6,603 nucleotides of DNA from an uncultured Thermoanaerobacteraceae bacterium. GTDB lineage: Bacteria > Bacillota > DSM-12270 > Thermacetogeniales > Thermacetogeniaceae. Under the pieces are notes generated by a model, which searched no databases, had not been told where the DNA came from, and was given only the letters and a program-made list of their open reading frames with translations. A program made the translations under genes and the position numbers. Below are positions 5,051 through 6,603 of this stretch, piece after piece (position 1 is the stretch's first letter; every line of letters begins with the position of its first letter). The stretch lies in assembly GCA_937914965.1 (NCBI GenBank), contig CALGIY010000390.1, positions 1-6,603 of the forward strand, written 5' to 3'.

Positions 5051-6224
5051 ACATTCTGGCAAAGGAACCTCCGGCGTAAACGATCTTTCCGTTGACGATG
5101 ACGAGTTCCACTTTGGTGCGCCAGTCCAGGGGATGACCGCTGAGGACGATGATATCAGCATCTTTTCCCGTCTCCAGGCTGCCTACCCGGTCTGCAATTC
5201 CCAGAATCTCAGCAGGGTTGATGGTGATCGCCTTGAGTGCCTCATCTTCATCCATCCCTTCTTTGGCTGCTAGGGCTGCCATCAAGGAGAGGTACTGGAT
5301 TGGTAGTACCGGGTGGTCGGTCATGAGGGCTACCTTGACCCCAGCCTGGGAGAGGATTCCGGCTGTTTTGAAGGTGCGGTCCTTCAACTCCACTTTGGCC
5401 CTGGTGCTTAAAGAGGGTCCAACAACTGCGGGTACCCCTCTCTTGGTTAGTTCATCGGGAAATTTATGGGCTTCTGTGCCGTGCTGAATACTGACTTTAA
5501 CGTTGAATTCATCCGCAATCCGGAGCGCGGTGCGGATATCATCAGCCCGGTGGGCGTGAATCAAGAGAGGAACTTCCCCGGAAATCACAGGGAGCATCGC
5601 TTCCAGTTTTAGATCCCTGTCCGGCATTTTATCTAATTCTTTTTTCCCCTTTTTGATTTTGGCTGCGTAATTCTGCGCTGCCACCAGGGTTTCTCTGAAG
5701 ATTGCAGCAGTGGCCATTCGGGTCACAGGTGCTTTCTTCTGGCTGCTGTAAACTCGTTTGGGGTTTTCTCCAAAAGCAGCCTTCATGCCAGCTGGATTTT
5801 TGACAACAGCTTCGTCTACGGTTCTGGCGGAGGTTTTCATCACTACACTTTGTCCCCCGATGACATTGGCGCTCCCAGGTCCAGTCATTACTGTTGTGAC
5901 ACCACCCTTGATGGCATCATCAAAGGCTACATCTTCCATGTTGATAGCATCGATGGCGCGCAGATGAGGTGTCACCGGATCAGATGTCTCATTGGCGTCA
6001 TCCCCTTCAAGGCGGTAAATTTCCTCATAGATTCCGATATGGGAGTGGGCATCGATAAAGCCAGGCAAAACATATTTCCCGGAGACATCAATAACACGGG
6101 CACCTGCAGGTGGGGCAGAATGAGATGTCACAGCGTCGATTTTATTGTTTTTGATTACTATAGTTCCTTGTTCATAAATTTTATCTGCCATGGTCAAAAT
6201 CTTTCCATTGATCAGTGCTAGCAA
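5049..6224 (-). CDS. Metal-dependent amidohydrolase, imidazolonepropionase-like
   Basis: A 391-residue cytoplasmic hydrolase of the amidohydrolase superfamily, cutting C-N (or similar) bonds of an unidentified, probably cyclic, substrate. The N-terminal beta-sandwich strand (LINGKILT...GTIVIKNNKI) leads to VLPGFIDAHSH (53-62), whose His60 and His62 are metal ligands. The barrel continues with LIHAH (221-225), QHGTEAHK (247-254) and MTDHP (301-305); His223, His248 and Asp303 are the probable remaining active-site residues. The C-terminal part NPAEILGI...GSLETGKDADIIVLSGHPLD...VELVIVNGKIVY is standard. Length is normal and the gene is intact. The start is TTG at 6224, supported by AGGAGGAA 6 nt upstream; no better ATG exists. 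It follows nfo by 40 nt and is probably co-transcribed. The substrate cannot be read from the sequence. Confidence 0.9.
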   Translation of the reverse strand: MLALINGKILTMADKIYEQGTIVIKNNKIDAVTSHSAPPAGARVIDVSGKYVLPGFIDAHSHIGIYEEIYRLEGDDANETSDPVTPHLRAIDAINMEDVAFDDAIKGGVTTVMTGPGSANVIGGQSVVMKTSARTVDEAVVKNPAGMKAAFGENPKRVYSSQKKAPVTRMATAAIFRETLVAAQNYAAKIKKGKKELDKMPDRDLKLEAMLPVISGEVPLLIHAHRADDIRTALRIADEFNVKVSIQHGTEAHKFPDELTKRGVPAVVGPSLSTRAKVELKDRTFKTAGILSQAGVKVALMTDHPVLPIQYLSLMAALAAKEGMDEDEALKAITINPAEILGIADRVGSLETGKDADIIVLSGHPLDWRTKVELVIVNGKIVYAGGSFARM

Positions 6225-6230
6225 GGGTAG

Positions 6231-6238
6231 TTCCTCCT
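6231..6238 (-). promoter_or_regulatory. Ribosome binding site supporting a TTG start
   Basis: AGGAGGAA on the minus strand, 6 nt before the TTG at 6224. It is a near-perfect Shine-Dalgarno and the reason for accepting a TTG initiation codon for the amidohydrolase. Confidence 0.8.
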
Positions 6239-6264
6239 CTATCTCTTTGCAAATTAGTTTCGGT

Positions 6265-6561
6265 CTATTTTTTCAACAAACTTCTCAAGATACCCAGGTT
6301 TTCTATATCTTCCTTTAAATCTGACCCCTTAGGGGTCTCTAAGATCAAGGGAAGAGAAAAGAGTTGTGGGTTGTTGACAATCCAACGGAATCCCTCAGGG
6401 CCGATGAAGCCCATACCGATGTGTTCATGACGGTCACGCCGGGACCCCAGGTCTCCTTTGGAGTCATTCATGTGGAGAGCTTTGAGCTTAGAAAAACCGA
6501 TGATTTTTTCAAATTCGCTGAAGGTATCTGCACAGGACTCCGGGCTGCGAAGGTCGTAGCC
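6265..6561 (-). CDS. nfo: Endonuclease IV (AP endonuclease), C-terminal part
   Basis: The last ~98 residues of endonuclease IV, a zinc-dependent base-excision-repair enzyme that cuts 5' to abasic sites; the E. coli enzyme has 285 residues. Visible marks are GYDLRSPES, KIIGFSKLKALHMNDSKGDLGS, RRDRHEHIGMGFIG and LILETPKG. These supply the zinc ligands corresponding to E. coli His216, Asp229, His231 and Glu261. The expected preceding segment (DTCH...AAGYD, with Asp179 and His182) is missing: upstream of GYD the sequence turns into an inverted copy of the gene itself. The gene is therefore cut by the window edge plus a fold-back, not truncated by evolution. Its stop lies 40 nt before the amidohydrolase TTG. 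Confidence 0.93.
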   Translation of the reverse strand, partial: GYDLRSPESCADTFSEFEKIIGFSKLKALHMNDSKGDLGSRRDRHEHIGMGFIGPEGFRWIVNNPQLFSLPLILETPKGSDLKEDIENLGILRSLLKK

Positions 6562-6603
6562 CGGAGTCCTGTGCAGATACCTTCAGCGAATTTGAAAAAA
6601 TCA
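6501..6603. repeat. Perfect 46-bp inverted repeat (fold-back) at the window end
   Basis: Positions 6501-6546 and 6558-6603 are exact reverse complements separated by 11 bases (GCGAAGGTCGT), and the right arm ends exactly at the last base of the window. The left arm is genuine nfo coding sequence; the right arm breaks the nfo frame. The turn lies at a natural small inverted repeat (GGGCT/AGCCC), the usual place for self-primed fold-back during amplification or for assembly errors. Confidence 0.95.

Overview
The window looks like bacterial DNA of moderate GC content from an anaerobic member of the Firmicutes (Clostridia-like). The evidence is the strong AGGAGG-type ribosome binding sites, a TTG start with a near-perfect Shine-Dalgarno, short intergenic spacers and a gene set of [NiFe] hydrogenase, FmdE and FdhD. 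This placement is an inference; there is no rRNA or other phylogenetic marker. The right end carries a perfect 46-bp fold-back, which suggests that the window ends at a contig edge and that its last ~45 bases are an artefact.

Layout. (1) Positions 1-154 hold nothing I can name. (2) Positions 155-2866, minus strand, form a hydrogenase operon transcribed right to left: small subunit (1907-2866), large subunit (start 1914, broken by a frameshift near 1400-1411, end 525), then a small TusA-like protein lacking its cysteine (155-409). (3) Positions 2867-3086 are a divergent intergenic region with a TATAAT box for the hydrogenase side, a 14-bp palindrome and a 57-nt foldable leader in front of fmdE. 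(4) fmdE (3087-3701) is on the plus strand and ends at a strong bidirectional terminator (3715-3744). (5) Positions 3803-4830, minus strand, carry fdhD and a small downstream reading frame overlapping it by ATGA. (6) Positions 4831-5048 are intergenic with short repeats. (7) Positions 5049-6561, minus strand, carry an amidohydrolase preceded by the 3' part of an endonuclease IV gene (nfo).

How the genes fit together. Hydrogenase, FmdE and FdhD suggest H2 and formate redox metabolism with Mo or W enzymes, but no formate dehydrogenase catalytic subunit lies in the window. The most interesting signal is a repeated loss of signature residues in otherwise well-preserved proteins. The hydrogenase small subunit lacks both N-terminal CxxC ligands of the proximal cluster. 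The large subunit has RLSGL where RIEGH, with the proton-gate glutamate, is usual. FdhD has AGRS where the sulfur-transfer CxxC sits. The TusA-like protein lacks CPxP. All other cluster and metal ligands of the hydrogenase are present, so this looks like an atypical hydrogenase lineage rather than general decay. The large-subunit frameshift is a separate event and may be a sequencing error.
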